Positions 34,547 through 43,079 of a DNA stretch of 64,000 nt are shown piece after piece; the first letter of the stretch is position 1, and each line of letters opens with the position of its first letter. Below the pieces are notes generated by a model. The model was given only the letters and a program-made list of their open reading frames with translations. It made no database searches and was not told the DNA's origin. The DNA comes from JANWYT01 sp034432435 (GTDB taxonomy: Bacteria; Chloroflexota; Anaerolineae; Aggregatilineales; Phototrophicaceae), in contig DAOUBS010000004.1 in assembly GCA_034432435.1 (NCBI GenBank), positions 7,068 to 71,067 on the forward strand, written 5' to 3'. The position numbers and the translations under genes are program-made.

Positions 34547-35554
34547 CTACTCAAACGTGCTGGCGGGCGCGCTCGCCGTCGGTAAGTCTCCCTCATTCTT
34601 GACCTTCTGACGGTTCATGCCCAGCGAGTCGCCAGCCTTGCGCATTAGCTCGCCAAACTTGTCGCTGACCTTGTTCAGGCGGTCAACCATTGCAGGGTCA
34701 GGAACTTTGTTGGCAGTCTCGCGCTGATAGGCAGCGATGATGGCCGTCATGGCGAAGGCATCGCCCACCGCCACCTTGACCAGCCACGCGAAGAATAGGA
34801 TGGCGATGATCGACCAGCCCGCCGACTGCGGCGAGACGAGGTTCACCAGCAGCCCAATCGGCGCGCTGAAGATGAGCAGCGCCACGATGAACGGGATGTA
34901 GCTCAGGATCATCAGCACGACTGCGTTCATCAGGATCGGCTTCCACACCATCGCGTAAAGCACGAGGCCATCGCGCGCGTTGGCCCACACGTTGTCGCGC
35001 TCGTTCATGAAGCTGCGCGCGAGGATCGCCTCGTCGATGTAGTTCATGGCGAAGCGGATCACTGTGTTGACGATCCTAACGATTGTGCGGACGGAATCGC
35101 CCGGGATCCACGACGTAATGCTGTAGACTGTCCACGTGAAGGCGCTGACGACGCCGTTCACCAGCTCGTCCACGACGAACATCGCGTTTGTCTCGCCAAA
35201 GCGCTCCATCACCTTCTGACGGCCATAAGTCAACTGGTTCACGCCGTCCGGCAGTTTGTCGTTGACGAGCAGCTCAGCGATGACAGCGATGTGCGCCGCT
35301 TTGATGACGAAGAACACATAACGGTAGGCGAGGTTGTAGAGCGGGATCATCGCCCCCAAAGCCACCAAAAAGACGATCACGCCGATGATCTCGCTAGCGT
35401 TGGCGATCAGCACCGACACCGCGCCGATTATCGCAAGGTAGATCAACCCTACCACCCAGAAGATAATCGTTACCCCCAAACGAATCAGGATGATCGGCAA
35501 GGTGCGGATCATCAGCCCGAACGCGGCCCCAATTTGAATCGAACTCAAGTCCAT
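34547..35554 (-). CDS. Unknown integral membrane protein
   Basis: This 335-residue protein has about five or six hydrophobic helices, for example VGLIYLAIIGAVSVLIA and VVLMILSYIPFIVALLIF, separated by short loops. It ends in a hydrophilic tail of about 50 residues (from NKVPDPAMVDRLNKV) that looks helical. No transporter signature, catalytic motif or signal peptide was recognised. It is a single gene with a GGAGGGTC ribosome site upstream. I cannot name the family. Confidence 0.8.
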   Translation of the reverse strand: MDLSSIQIGAAFGLMIRTLPIILIRLGVTIIFWVVGLIYLAIIGAVSVLIANASEIIGVIVFLVALGAMIPLYNLAYRYVFFVIKAAHIAVIAELLVNDKLPDGVNQLTYGRQKVMERFGETNAMFVVDELVNGVVSAFTWTVYSITSWIPGDSVRTIVRIVNTVIRFAMNYIDEAILARSFMNERDNVWANARDGLVLYAMVWKPILMNAVVLMILSYIPFIVALLIFSAPIGLLVNLVSPQSAGWSIIAILFFAWLVKVAVGDAFAMTAIIAAYQRETANKVPDPAMVDRLNKVSDKFGELMRKAGDSLGMNRQKVKNEGDLPTASAPASTFE

Positions 35555-35776
35555 GTGAAGACCCTCCTGACGACAACTGACGATCTCATGCAGCGGCTAG
35601 AGCACCGCTAAGACCATTTTACACTGCATTACGAAAACCTGCTGTTGACTTTTAGTCGATCCTATCAACCGACCGTTTATTCAGCGTTTATTGCAACTGA
35701 TGAGGGTAAAGAGGCCGCGCCGCAAGCAGGATCAGTGTCTGAGTTGGCCGTGTGAGCCTCCGTGTTTAAGAAATAG

Positions 35777-35805
35777 TTGACAAAGTGTTGATTTTTATTT
35801 ATAAT
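35777..35805 (+). promoter_or_regulatory. Consensus sigma-70-type promoter of the STAS-like gene
   Basis: TTGACA at 35777-35782 and TATAAT at 35800-35805 are both perfect and separated by 17 bases. Transcription should begin near 35812. This is the best promoter in the window. Confidence 0.85.
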
Positions 35806-35869
35806 AATTATGATGGATAAAACAATTCAACAGCAGCGCGGGGCGGGGTTTTTTTGGTGGGAAAGCCTA

Positions 35870-35944
35870 TTTTGTGTTCATTTTGGCATCGCACCTCGTC
35901 TCGTCTGCAAAAAAACACAAAATTTATTTTGGTTAGTGAGGTGC
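35870..35944 (+). promoter_or_regulatory. Leader with two interlocking inverted repeats over the ribosome site
   Basis: One nine-base repeat pairs 35870-35878 (TTTTGTGTT) with 35914-35922. A second seven-base repeat pairs 35891-35897 (GCACCTC) with 35938-35944 (GAGGTGC). The second includes the GAGGT ribosome site of the gene starting at 35949. The two stems interlock, so they may exclude each other or form a pseudoknot. Translational control is inferred from this layout. Confidence 0.5.
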
Positions 35945-35948
35945 GCTG

Positions 35949-36395
35949 ATGTATCCCTCAGATTTTGCGCTGGTGAAAGAATATCCTGACGGAACGCGCT
36001 GGTACAACACAGACAACAATATACCGGTGCAGATCTTCTCAGGGGTTGTCTCGCGCGAGGCGTTGAGATACGCCCAGCAAGCCACGGATGAGGTCTTCGC
36101 AGCGCATGCAAACGACGATCCCTTCTGTTTGCTCGCTGATCTTCGAAACCTGCAAGGCCTCACAAGCCACATTCGCCAAGACACGACAAATCGATTTAGT
36201 TCTTTCCCTAAAACTCGAAAGCATTACTTCGCGCTTCTCGTCAACAACACGCTGCCCAACCGCTTAATGGCGCTCTTTTTGAGCAACCTCGTGCGGTTTC
36301 AGAGAAATAACATCACGCTCCAATTCTTCTACGACCCTGACCTTGCGCTTAAGTGGTTAGAGAGCCAGCGCGCTACGGCTTCTATCACGGGGTAA
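35949..36395 (+). CDS. STAS/SpoIIAA-like small protein
   Basis: This 148-residue soluble protein has an alternating strand-helix pattern. There is a buried strand CLLADLRNLQGL in the middle and the ending QFFYDPDLALKWLESQ, which resembles the last strand and helix of SpoIIAA-like STAS proteins. The phosphorylatable serine of anti-sigma antagonists is not evident. GAGGTG lies before the ATG. It stands alone behind a consensus promoter and a structured leader, so it is probably strongly transcribed and controlled at translation. The family call is tentative. Confidence 0.7.
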   Translation: MYPSDFALVKEYPDGTRWYNTDNNIPVQIFSGVVSREALRYAQQATDEVFAAHANDDPFCLLADLRNLQGLTSHIRQDTTNRFSSFPKTRKHYFALLVNNTLPNRLMALFLSNLVRFQRNNITLQFFYDPDLALKWLESQRATASITG

Positions 36396-36405
36396 CAAAA
36401 ATGTA

Positions 36406-36425
36406 GGGCACGGCCTGCCGTGCCC
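36406..36425 (-). terminator. Palindromic repeat (family A) acting as probable sucCD terminator
   Basis: GGGCACGGCCTGCCGTGCCC is a perfect palindrome. On the minus strand it is followed by TACATTTTTG and lies 29 bases past the sucD stop. The same repeat family occurs at 41356-41498. Confidence 0.6.
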
Positions 36426-36453
36426 CAGGATTGATGGCTGATCGAATGTGCCG

Positions 36454-37335
36454 CTAGCGCCCCAGCGCCTGCGCCACGAGGCCGCCGATTTCGGTCGGGT
36501 TTTGCGCCACGCGCGCGCCGACCGCTTCTAGCGCGGCCATCTTGCCTTTGGCCGTCCCTTTGTTGCCGCTGACGATCGCGCCCGCGTGACCCATCTTCTT
36601 GCCGGGCGGGGCCGTTACCCCGGCGATGTAGGCCACAACGGGCTTCGTCACGTGGTCACGGATGTAGTCGGCGGCCTCTTCTTCAGCCGTCCCGCCGATC
36701 TCGCCGATCATCACGATAGCTTCCGTCTCAGCGTCTGCTTGGAACGCCTCCAGTGCGTCGATGAAGCTCGTGCCCGGCACGGGGTCGCCGCCGATGCCAA
36801 CGCACGTTGTTTGGCCGATGCCTGCCACCGTCAGCTCGTACAGCGCCTGATAGGCCAGCGTGCCGCTGCGGCTGACGATGCCCACCGGCCCGCCCGGCAG
36901 CGCTACCTCAGACGGCGTGAAGCCGATGTTGGCCTTGCCTGGGCTGAGGATACCCGCGCAGTTCGGCCCCAGCAGACGCGTGTGCGGATAGTTGCGCTTG
37001 AGGAGGTTGTAGACGCGGGCTTGATCGTGGGCGGGGATGTGCTCCGTCACACAGACGATGAAGCCGATGCCCGCCTCTGCCGCCTCGAGGATGCTTGCCG
37101 CGGCCACGCTGGCCGGGACGATGATGAAGGCGGTGTCTGCCCTTTCTTTCTCAACAGCTTCTTTCATCGTAGCGTAAATCGGGATGCCCTCTACATTTGT
37201 CCCCGCTTTGTTGGGGCTGGTTCCAGCGACAATGTTCGTCCCGTAGGCACGGTTGCGCAGGCCGTAGAACGTGCCCTGCTTGCCCGTTAGCCCAGCGACG
37301 GCAACGCGGTTCTTCTCAGTCAGAAATACAGCCAT
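36454..37335 (-). CDS. sucD: Succinyl-CoA synthetase alpha subunit
   Basis: This 293-residue subunit starts with a CoA-binding Rossmann domain (VAGLTGKQGTFYGLRNRAYG) and contains LGPNCAGI near residue 125. It has the phospho-histidine loop GKKMGHAGAIVSG near residue 245. It makes succinate, CoA and a nucleoside triphosphate from succinyl-CoA in the citric acid cycle, as a heteromer with SucC. It starts three bases after the sucC stop, so the pair is one transcriptional unit with coupled translation. Confidence 0.96.
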   Translation of the reverse strand: MAVFLTEKNRVAVAGLTGKQGTFYGLRNRAYGTNIVAGTSPNKAGTNVEGIPIYATMKEAVEKERADTAFIIVPASVAAASILEAAEAGIGFIVCVTEHIPAHDQARVYNLLKRNYPHTRLLGPNCAGILSPGKANIGFTPSEVALPGGPVGIVSRSGTLAYQALYELTVAGIGQTTCVGIGGDPVPGTSFIDALEAFQADAETEAIVMIGEIGGTAEEEAADYIRDHVTKPVVAYIAGVTAPPGKKMGHAGAIVSGNKGTAKGKMAALEAVGARVAQNPTEIGGLVAQALGR

Positions 37336-37338
37336 CTC

Positions 37339-38481
37339 TCACGCTCCTGCCATCTGTACGGCGGTCTTGGCTGCGGTCAACATATCGGGAACCATGCGCA
37401 GCTGGTCGCTTTGGTGTGTCTCCAAAATCGCGCGGCCCTCAGCGGCGTTCGTGCCATCCAAGCGGACGACCAGCGGCGCGCTCATCTGCACACGGCTGAG
37501 CGCCTGAATGATGCCGTTGGCCACCTCATCGCAGCGGGTGATGCCGCCGAAGATGTTGATGAAGATCACCTTCACATTCGGGTCGCCGTTGATGACAGTC
37601 AGCGCGTCCACCATGCGGTCAGCGTTCGCGCCGCCGCCGATGTCGAGGAAGTTCGCGGGCGCGCCGCCCACTTGGTTGACGATGTCCACCGTGCTCATAG
37701 CGAGGCCTGCGCCGTTGGCGATGATCCCGACTGTGCCTGCCAGCCCCACGTATTGCAGGTCTTTCGCTTGGGCGGCGCGCTCGCGCTCGTCGAGGCTCTC
37801 CATGCCTTCGAACTCCGCCCACTCGGGATGTCGATAGGCGGCGGCTTCGTCGAGGCTGACCTTGGCATCCAACGCGTGGACGCGCCCTTGCGGCGTCAAG
37901 ATCAGCGGGTTGATCTCAGCTAGGGTGCAGTCACCGTCGATGTAACACGTGTAGAGCTTTTGCAGCAGCGCCACCGCGCCCTCCTCGGCGATGGGGTTGA
38001 GCTTGGCTGCTCTGACCCATGCGCGGGTGGTCGCCTCGTCCAGCCCGTCCACTGGGTCAACGTGGATCGTGGCGATGGCCTCAGGGTTCTTGGCGGCCAC
38101 CTCTTCGATGTCTACGCCGCCCTGCGCCGAAAGCATCCCTAAGTGCTGCTTCTTGCTGCGGTCGAGCGTGAACGAGGCGTAGTACTCCTCGGCGATGTTG
38201 CTGGCCTGTTCGATCCACAGCCGATGGACGATGTGGCCTTTGATGTCCATGCCGAGGATGTTGCTGGCGTGGTGGCGCACTTCGTCGGCGTTGTGGGCCA
38301 GCTTGATGCCGCCAGCCTTGCCGCGCCCGCCCACGCGCACCTGCGCCTTGACCACCACCGGGTAGCCAACACGCTCGGCGATGGCCACTGCGCCTTCCAC
38401 AGTGGTTGTCACGTCCCCATCAGACACAGGGATGCCGTATCGGGCAAAATACTGCTTGCCCTGATATTCGAATAAATCCAT
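37339..38481 (-). CDS. sucC: Succinyl-CoA synthetase beta subunit
   Basis: This 380-residue subunit has an ATP-grasp domain starting MDLFEYQGKQYFARYGIPV, with VVVKAQVRVGGRGKAGGIKL near residue 40. A C-terminal ligase domain carries FLDIGGGANADRM and INIFGGITRCDEVA. The ATG at 38481 is set by AAGGAGA eight bases upstream; the longer frame to 38526 has no support. It is first in the sucC-sucD operon and catalyses the substrate-level phosphorylation step of the citric acid cycle. Confidence 0.96.
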   Translation of the reverse strand: MDLFEYQGKQYFARYGIPVSDGDVTTTVEGAVAIAERVGYPVVVKAQVRVGGRGKAGGIKLAHNADEVRHHASNILGMDIKGHIVHRLWIEQASNIAEEYYASFTLDRSKKQHLGMLSAQGGVDIEEVAAKNPEAIATIHVDPVDGLDEATTRAWVRAAKLNPIAEEGAVALLQKLYTCYIDGDCTLAEINPLILTPQGRVHALDAKVSLDEAAAYRHPEWAEFEGMESLDERERAAQAKDLQYVGLAGTVGIIANGAGLAMSTVDIVNQVGGAPANFLDIGGGANADRMVDALTVINGDPNVKVIFINIFGGITRCDEVANGIIQALSRVQMSAPLVVRLDGTNAAEGRAILETHQSDQLRMVPDMLTAAKTAVQMAGA

Positions 38482-38674
38482 TGGGTGTCTCCTTAAGAAA
38501 AGCGAACGATGCCCTGAACGCACCAATCATAGCGCTAAACCCCACACCGCACAATTTGCAGCAGAGCAGCAGATGAGTGTGGCTGCTTGAGCGTTCTCTG
38601 CAACACTTGCGCTCCTGTAAGAATTTTTAATATATTCTATTAGAATTTTGTGACCAAGCACAATTTAATACACT

Positions 38675-38683
38675 TGCTATAAT
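38675..38683 (+). promoter_or_regulatory. Extended -10 promoter of the sensor kinase gene
   Basis: TGCTATAAT is a perfect extended -10 element 33 bases before the ATG at 38717. No -35 hexamer at standard spacing was seen. Confidence 0.65.
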
Positions 38684-38716
38684 TTAGCGTATGCCTTTCT
38701 AGATACTCGGAGCAAG

Positions 38717-40084
38717 ATGCTGGGCAAGCTTGGGGAAATCATAACATCTTGGCTGCATCCTCCTAACTTCTCCGATAGTTACGAGCAGTTCGCGGGCCGT
38801 ATCTTACATTACTCCCTCCTCATGCTGTTCGCAGCAGTCATCGTGTTTGAGATCGTCATCTCTGCGCGTGGAGCGTTCCCGTACCTCATTACACTGTTCG
38901 GAGCCTCGTTTCTGCTGCTGCGGCTGAGGCAGGTCAAGCTGTCGATCAACATCCTGATGTTCTCGCTGTGGTTCACCTTCACGCTGGTCGGGGTGTACCT
39001 CAACGGTGTCTTCAACAGCATCATGCTCAGCTATTTAATCCTGATCATGCTTGCAGCGCTGTTGTTTAAGCCGAGATGGGTGCTGTTGTGGAGCGCGTTC
39101 AGCGCGTTCACGGTGGTGATCATCGGGCTGGGGCAAGCGGCGCAGGTGCTGCCGACGCTCAATGAACCGCCGACGATTGAAGCGCGCGTGTTCTACTTGG
39201 TCGTTGTGTTCATGACGATGGGCATCTTCTTGACATTTGCCTCGCAGGTGGTGCTGCGCAGCATCCAAACTGCGCAGGCCAGCGAGGCCACCCTGCGCGA
39301 ACGCAATCAGCAGCTCGAGCAGGAGATCCACGAGCGCCAGCAGGCTGAAGCGCGTGAGCGCGAGCTGCTCATCACCCAAGCACGCGGTAACCTTCAGGCA
39401 GATTTTTTCAACACCCTCTCGCACGACCTCAAGACCCCGCTAGCAACCATCAACACCAGCCTGTACCTGCTCAAACACGCCAAGACAGAAGAACAGCGCG
39501 AAAAACGCATCCAGCAGATCAGCAGTCAAGTGAGTTTGGTCGATCGCTACGTACAGGAGATGCTAATGCTCACGCGGATCGAGTCGTCATCTCCACCGTC
39601 GATGACCAAGCTCAGCCTCTCATCTTTAGTGCATGAGGTGTTGGAAGCGCTTCAGCCGCAGATTGAAGAAAAAAAGCTGGCGGTGTCGTTCACAGTTGAC
39701 GGCAGTGCAAAGCTCATCATCGGCAACCGCGATCAGCTGCATCGGCTGCTGCTTAACTTAATAGAGAACGCGATCAAGTACACCCCGCCGCAACGCGAAA
39801 TCAAAGTCGACTTGTGCGCGGTTGAGGACGCTATGCAGTTGACCATCCGTGATCACGGCATCGGTATTGAACCAAAGGAGGTGCCGCACATCTTCGAACC
39901 GTTCTATCGCACGGCTGAGGCGCGAGCGACAGAAAAGCGCGGCACAGGGCTGGGGCTGGCCATTGTAAAGAAGATCGCCGACAGCCACGGCATTCAAATC
40001 GACGTGCAGAGCCGTGCCAACGAGGGCACGACCTTCACCCTCCTCTTGCCAGTGGCCCCAACAAACCCTCAGAAAATCGACTGA
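38717..40084 (+). CDS. Membrane sensor histidine kinase
   Basis: This 455-residue kinase has an N-terminal block of about six membrane helices (about 28-195) without a large external loop, so it may sense a membrane or intramembrane signal. A coiled coil (ERNQQLEQEIHERQQAE), the H-box (LSHDLKTPLATINTS), the N-box (LLLNLIENAIKYTPP) and the G-box (RGTGLGLAIVKKIADSHG) follow. No response regulator is adjacent, so it is an orphan kinase. Its end overlaps the convergent phosphatase-like gene by 16 bases. Confidence 0.92.
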   Translation: MLGKLGEIITSWLHPPNFSDSYEQFAGRILHYSLLMLFAAVIVFEIVISARGAFPYLITLFGASFLLLRLRQVKLSINILMFSLWFTFTLVGVYLNGVFNSIMLSYLILIMLAALLFKPRWVLLWSAFSAFTVVIIGLGQAAQVLPTLNEPPTIEARVFYLVVVFMTMGIFLTFASQVVLRSIQTAQASEATLRERNQQLEQEIHERQQAEARERELLITQARGNLQADFFNTLSHDLKTPLATINTSLYLLKHAKTEEQREKRIQQISSQVSLVDRYVQEMLMLTRIESSSPPSMTKLSLSSLVHEVLEALQPQIEEKKLAVSFTVDGSAKLIIGNRDQLHRLLLNLIENAIKYTPPQREIKVDLCAVEDAMQLTIRDHGIGIEPKEVPHIFEPFYRTAEARATEKRGTGLGLAIVKKIADSHGIQIDVQSRANEGTTFTLLLPVAPTNPQKID

Positions 40085-41307
40085 CTGCGGAAAGCGTCGC
40101 TCAACCCTGCCAGCTTAGCCAGCGTGGGCGCGACTTGGATCGCCTCGGCGGCCTCAACGCTGCCACGCGGCACGTCTGGACCGGCGAACAGCGCAAACCG
40201 ATCGTCCCCCGGGTGGCCCGGGCGCAGGCCGTGGCTGCTGATGGCGTTGGGCTTGCCGCTTGGCGTGCTGTTGTCCACGTTTTCGACCTCAAACGACACT
40301 TTGTCCGGCGCGACGAACAAGAACAGCCGATCCCGATACTCGGGCACGATGCAGTCATTCGGGTAGGGTTCCACGCCGTAGGGGGCCAGCTTCTCGGTCA
40401 CCATCGCCAACTCGGCCTCGTCTTTGGGTGCGACGATCAGCAGGCTGCCCTCGCTCTGAACAGTGACGTTGGGGATGATGTGGCCCGGGTGGAGGGCAGT
40501 CTCAATCGGGCTGTGGCCGTGGTCGCTCATCACGGCGATGTTCCACTGGTCGAGCGCGTCGGCTGCCTCTAAGCGCGCCAGAATGCGCCCTACGGCCATA
40601 TCGGCCTGCATGACGGAGAAGCGGGCGGCTTCGCTCTTGTAGCCGCTGTAGTGCTGAATCGTGTCCGTGCACAGGAACTCAGCGATGATCAGATCGGGCG
40701 CGTCCTGCCACGTGGCCAACGCCCCCACCCAATCGTACATGCGCACATCGCTCATGATGGCGAAAGAGGCGCGGCCGGCCTCGGTTGTCAGGTCGGTTTC
40801 AGGCAGGTGTGAGGCGACCCCAGCCGCTTCACAGGCGCGGTCGAACTCTTTGCCCGGGTCGTGGAAGGCCACGCGCAGCCACGATTGATCGGCGGGGGTC
40901 GGCTCGGCGTCGCGCGCGCGTTGGATGAAGCCGCCCACCCACCACGGCCCGCGGAAGATGTGAGCGTCCTCTGGGCGCAGCATGCCAAAGCCAACCACGG
41001 CCACCTTCTTGCCAGCGGCTTTGGCGCGGGCGGGCAGCGTCGGCACGCGCACATCGTCGGGGTTGGGGTAGCGGAAGGCCTGCCCGTCCCAAATGCGGTT
41101 GCCGTAGACGCCGCTCACGTCGGCGGTCTCGCCCGTCATCATCGATGTGCGGCCGGGCAGGGACGTGCCTAACACCTCGCTGTGCAGGTTGTGAACGCGG
41201 AAGCCGCGCCGCTCCAACGAGGCCAGATGCGGCAGCTCGCTCTTGAGCGTGGCGTAGTGATCTGCCGACACGCCGTCGATCATGAGCACGATCAGTTTTT
41301 GGGTCAT
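40069..41307 (-). CDS. Alkaline-phosphatase-superfamily phosphodiesterase
   Basis: This 412-residue protein starts MTQKLIVLMIDGVSADHY with the first metal aspartate, and has SLPGRTSMMTGE near residue 48 where the nucleophilic Ser/Thr lies. The second metal-site block is MSDHGHSPIE near residue 255, and a late His block is SSHGLRPGHPGDD near residue 355. The layout is that of type I phosphodiesterase/nucleotide pyrophosphatases and phosphoglycerate-mutase-like enzymes. There is no signal peptide, so it acts in the cytoplasm. AAGGA precedes the ATG at 41307. The substrate is unknown. Confidence 0.87.
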   Translation of the reverse strand: MTQKLIVLMIDGVSADHYATLKSELPHLASLERRGFRVHNLHSEVLGTSLPGRTSMMTGETADVSGVYGNRIWDGQAFRYPNPDDVRVPTLPARAKAAGKKVAVVGFGMLRPEDAHIFRGPWWVGGFIQRARDAEPTPADQSWLRVAFHDPGKEFDRACEAAGVASHLPETDLTTEAGRASFAIMSDVRMYDWVGALATWQDAPDLIIAEFLCTDTIQHYSGYKSEAARFSVMQADMAVGRILARLEAADALDQWNIAVMSDHGHSPIETALHPGHIIPNVTVQSEGSLLIVAPKDEAELAMVTEKLAPYGVEPYPNDCIVPEYRDRLFLFVAPDKVSFEVENVDNSTPSGKPNAISSHGLRPGHPGDDRFALFAGPDVPRGSVEAAEAIQVAPTLAKLAGLSDAFRSQSIF

Positions 41308-41355
41308 AGGGGATCCTTTTTGGAGATGGTTAACACATTCGACATTATAAATCGT

Positions 41356-41379
41356 AGGGGCGAGGTATGCCTCGCCCCT
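41356..41379. repeat. Dispersed palindromic repeat, family A-like
   Basis: A perfect ten-base-pair stem AGGGGCGAGG/CCTCGCCCCT with loop TATG, preceded by CGT. Two further palindromes of the same kind follow within 120 bases. Confidence 0.8.
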
Positions 41380-41401
41380 CACAACATCCGTGGCAGCCAT
41401 C

Positions 41402-41423
41402 GGGGCACGGCATGCCGTGCTCC
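41402..41423. repeat. Dispersed palindromic repeat, family A
   Basis: GGGGCACGG/CCGTGCTCC around CATG, followed by TACAG, so that on the minus strand it begins GTAGG like the neighbouring copies. Confidence 0.75.
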
Positions 41424-41473
41424 TACAGGTGTGGCCATATGCGCCATGTAACGGTTTGGCCTGCCAGATCGAA

Positions 41474-41498
41474 CGGGAACGGCGCGCCGTGCTTCTAC
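41474..41498. repeat. Dispersed palindromic repeat, family A, degenerate
   Basis: CGGGAACGGCGCGCCGTGCT followed by TCTACA. It is a third copy in the same gap, five bases before the end of the binding-protein gene. Confidence 0.6.
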
Positions 41499-41502
41499 AA
41501 GG

Positions 41503-43023
41503 TTAGTTCATCTGGAACGCGCCGGGGCGCAGGTCGATGTAGAACTCTGGGTGCGGCTGCCACGTGATGCCCTCGCGCATGGCGTAGAACTCCACGCTCT
41601 GGTAGAGCGGCGCGAACGGCACATCCTGATCGAGGATGTCGATGATTTGGCGGTACACGCGCAGGCGCACGTCCGGGTCAAGCGAGGACGCGCCTTCTGC
41701 GGCCAGCGCGCGGAACTCATCGCTGGGGGTGTAATACGCGCCCATCCAACTGTTCCACGTCTGCACGATGCTGCTCGTGGCGGGGTCGCCGGCTGTGCCG
41801 AAGCTTTGGAGGGTGGCGATGTTGTTGCCCGAGAGCGAGCGATCCGCCCATGCGGCGGTGTCGAGCGGCGTGTACTCGACGTTGAAGCCCACCGCGCGCC
41901 ACATCTCGTTGATGACGTCCGTCACCAGTTGGCCGTTAGTGTAGTAGGCGCTGGGCGGGGTGAACTCGATCACCTCACCCGCGTAGCCCGCCTCAGCCAT
42001 CAAGCGCTGTGCCTCTTCGGGGTCAAAGGCGAAGTTCGGGCGGCTGGCGTCGAAGCCAAATTCACCGGGCAGCAGGTAGTCGTTCATCACGCGGACGCGC
42101 CCGCCCCACAGCGCTTCCGCGATGGCCTCGCGGTCAATCGCTAGCGAGAGCGCGCGGCGGATCAGAGGGTTAGCCGTCGGCCCCTTATTCGTGTTGAAGT
42201 AGATCAGCATGAAGTTGTAGACGTCGGCGCGGTCGACCCGCAGGTTGGGGTCAGCGTCGAGTTGATCGACCAGATCGGGGCTGACGGTGGTGATGAAGTC
42301 CACCTCGCCGCTGCGCAGCGCGGCCACGCGCGTCGACGTCTCTGGGATCAGGCGGATCACGACGCGCTCGACGTCCGACGGCCCCATCCAGTAGCCATCG
42401 TGGCGCACCAGCACCAAGCGATCACCAGCGATCTGCTGCTCGACGCGGAACGGGCCAGCGCCGAGCGGGGCGCTTTGCAGTTCCTCGAACGGGGTCGCTT
42501 CGACGTAGGCCTGCGGCATGACCGAGGCGTAAGGTGAGGCCAAGCGCAGCGGCAGCAGCGGGTCCGGGCGTGGCGTGGTGATCGTCACCTCCAGCGGGCC
42601 GGTCGCTTCCACGCTGCTGATGAACGGCAGGAACTGCGAGCGGATGAAGCTCTCGCGGTCGCTGAAGAGTAGGCGGTTCAAGCTGAACGCGGCGTCCTCA
42701 GCGGTCATGATGCTGCCGTCTTGGAACTGCACGCCCGCGCGCAGCGTAAAGACCCACGTCGTCTCGTCGGTGGCTTCCCACGCGGTGGCCAGCATCGGGA
42801 TGACCTCGCCCTCAGGGCTGGTGCGCGTCAGCGAGTCAAAGATCATGTGGTAGATGCGGTTGCCGATGATCGCGCCTGGCACGTGGTGCGGGTCGAGCGA
42901 GAGCACCTCGGCGTTGATGCCGATGGTCAGCGTTTTAGGGCTGCTCTGGGCGGCCAGCGGCATCCCGCTGACGACAAGCGCCAGCAGGAAGACAATCAAG
43001 CGACTGCTCACTTTTTTAAACAT
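41503..43023 (-). CDS. ABC transporter extracellular solute-binding protein, family 5 (second operon)
   Basis: This 506-residue binding protein has a signal peptide (MFKKVSSRLIVFLLALVVSG, likely cut after LAA near residue 28). It continues with the family opening INAEVLSLDPHHVPG and the IYHMIFDSLTR segment. The ATG at 43023 is supported by AGGAGAG, and the longer frame to 43116 overlaps the permease pseudogene. It is last in the operon DppB, DppC, binding protein, the reverse of the order in the first operon. The likely ligand is a peptide. Its DppC-like partner is interrupted, so the system may be inactive or borrow another permease. Confidence 0.94.
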   Translation of the reverse strand: MFKKVSSRLIVFLLALVVSGMPLAAQSSPKTLTIGINAEVLSLDPHHVPGAIIGNRIYHMIFDSLTRTSPEGEVIPMLATAWEATDETTWVFTLRAGVQFQDGSIMTAEDAAFSLNRLLFSDRESFIRSQFLPFISSVEATGPLEVTITTPRPDPLLPLRLASPYASVMPQAYVEATPFEELQSAPLGAGPFRVEQQIAGDRLVLVRHDGYWMGPSDVERVVIRLIPETSTRVAALRSGEVDFITTVSPDLVDQLDADPNLRVDRADVYNFMLIYFNTNKGPTANPLIRRALSLAIDREAIAEALWGGRVRVMNDYLLPGEFGFDASRPNFAFDPEEAQRLMAEAGYAGEVIEFTPPSAYYTNGQLVTDVINEMWRAVGFNVEYTPLDTAAWADRSLSGNNIATLQSFGTAGDPATSSIVQTWNSWMGAYYTPSDEFRALAAEGASSLDPDVRLRVYRQIIDILDQDVPFAPLYQSVEFYAMREGITWQPHPEFYIDLRPGAFQMN

Positions 43024-43079
43024 ACGTTCTCTCCTCTTTGCAACTGATTGTGTTTTGAAGCGTGTTCTCTGCGGACGAC

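Larger units (their letters stand above)
35555..35948. other. Gene-free stretch holding a near-consensus promoter and structured leader
   Basis: No coding frame is supported in these 394 bases. The left part holds the upstream region of the membrane-protein gene. From 35777 it holds a promoter and about 137 bases of untranslated leader for the STAS-like gene. Confidence 0.6.
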
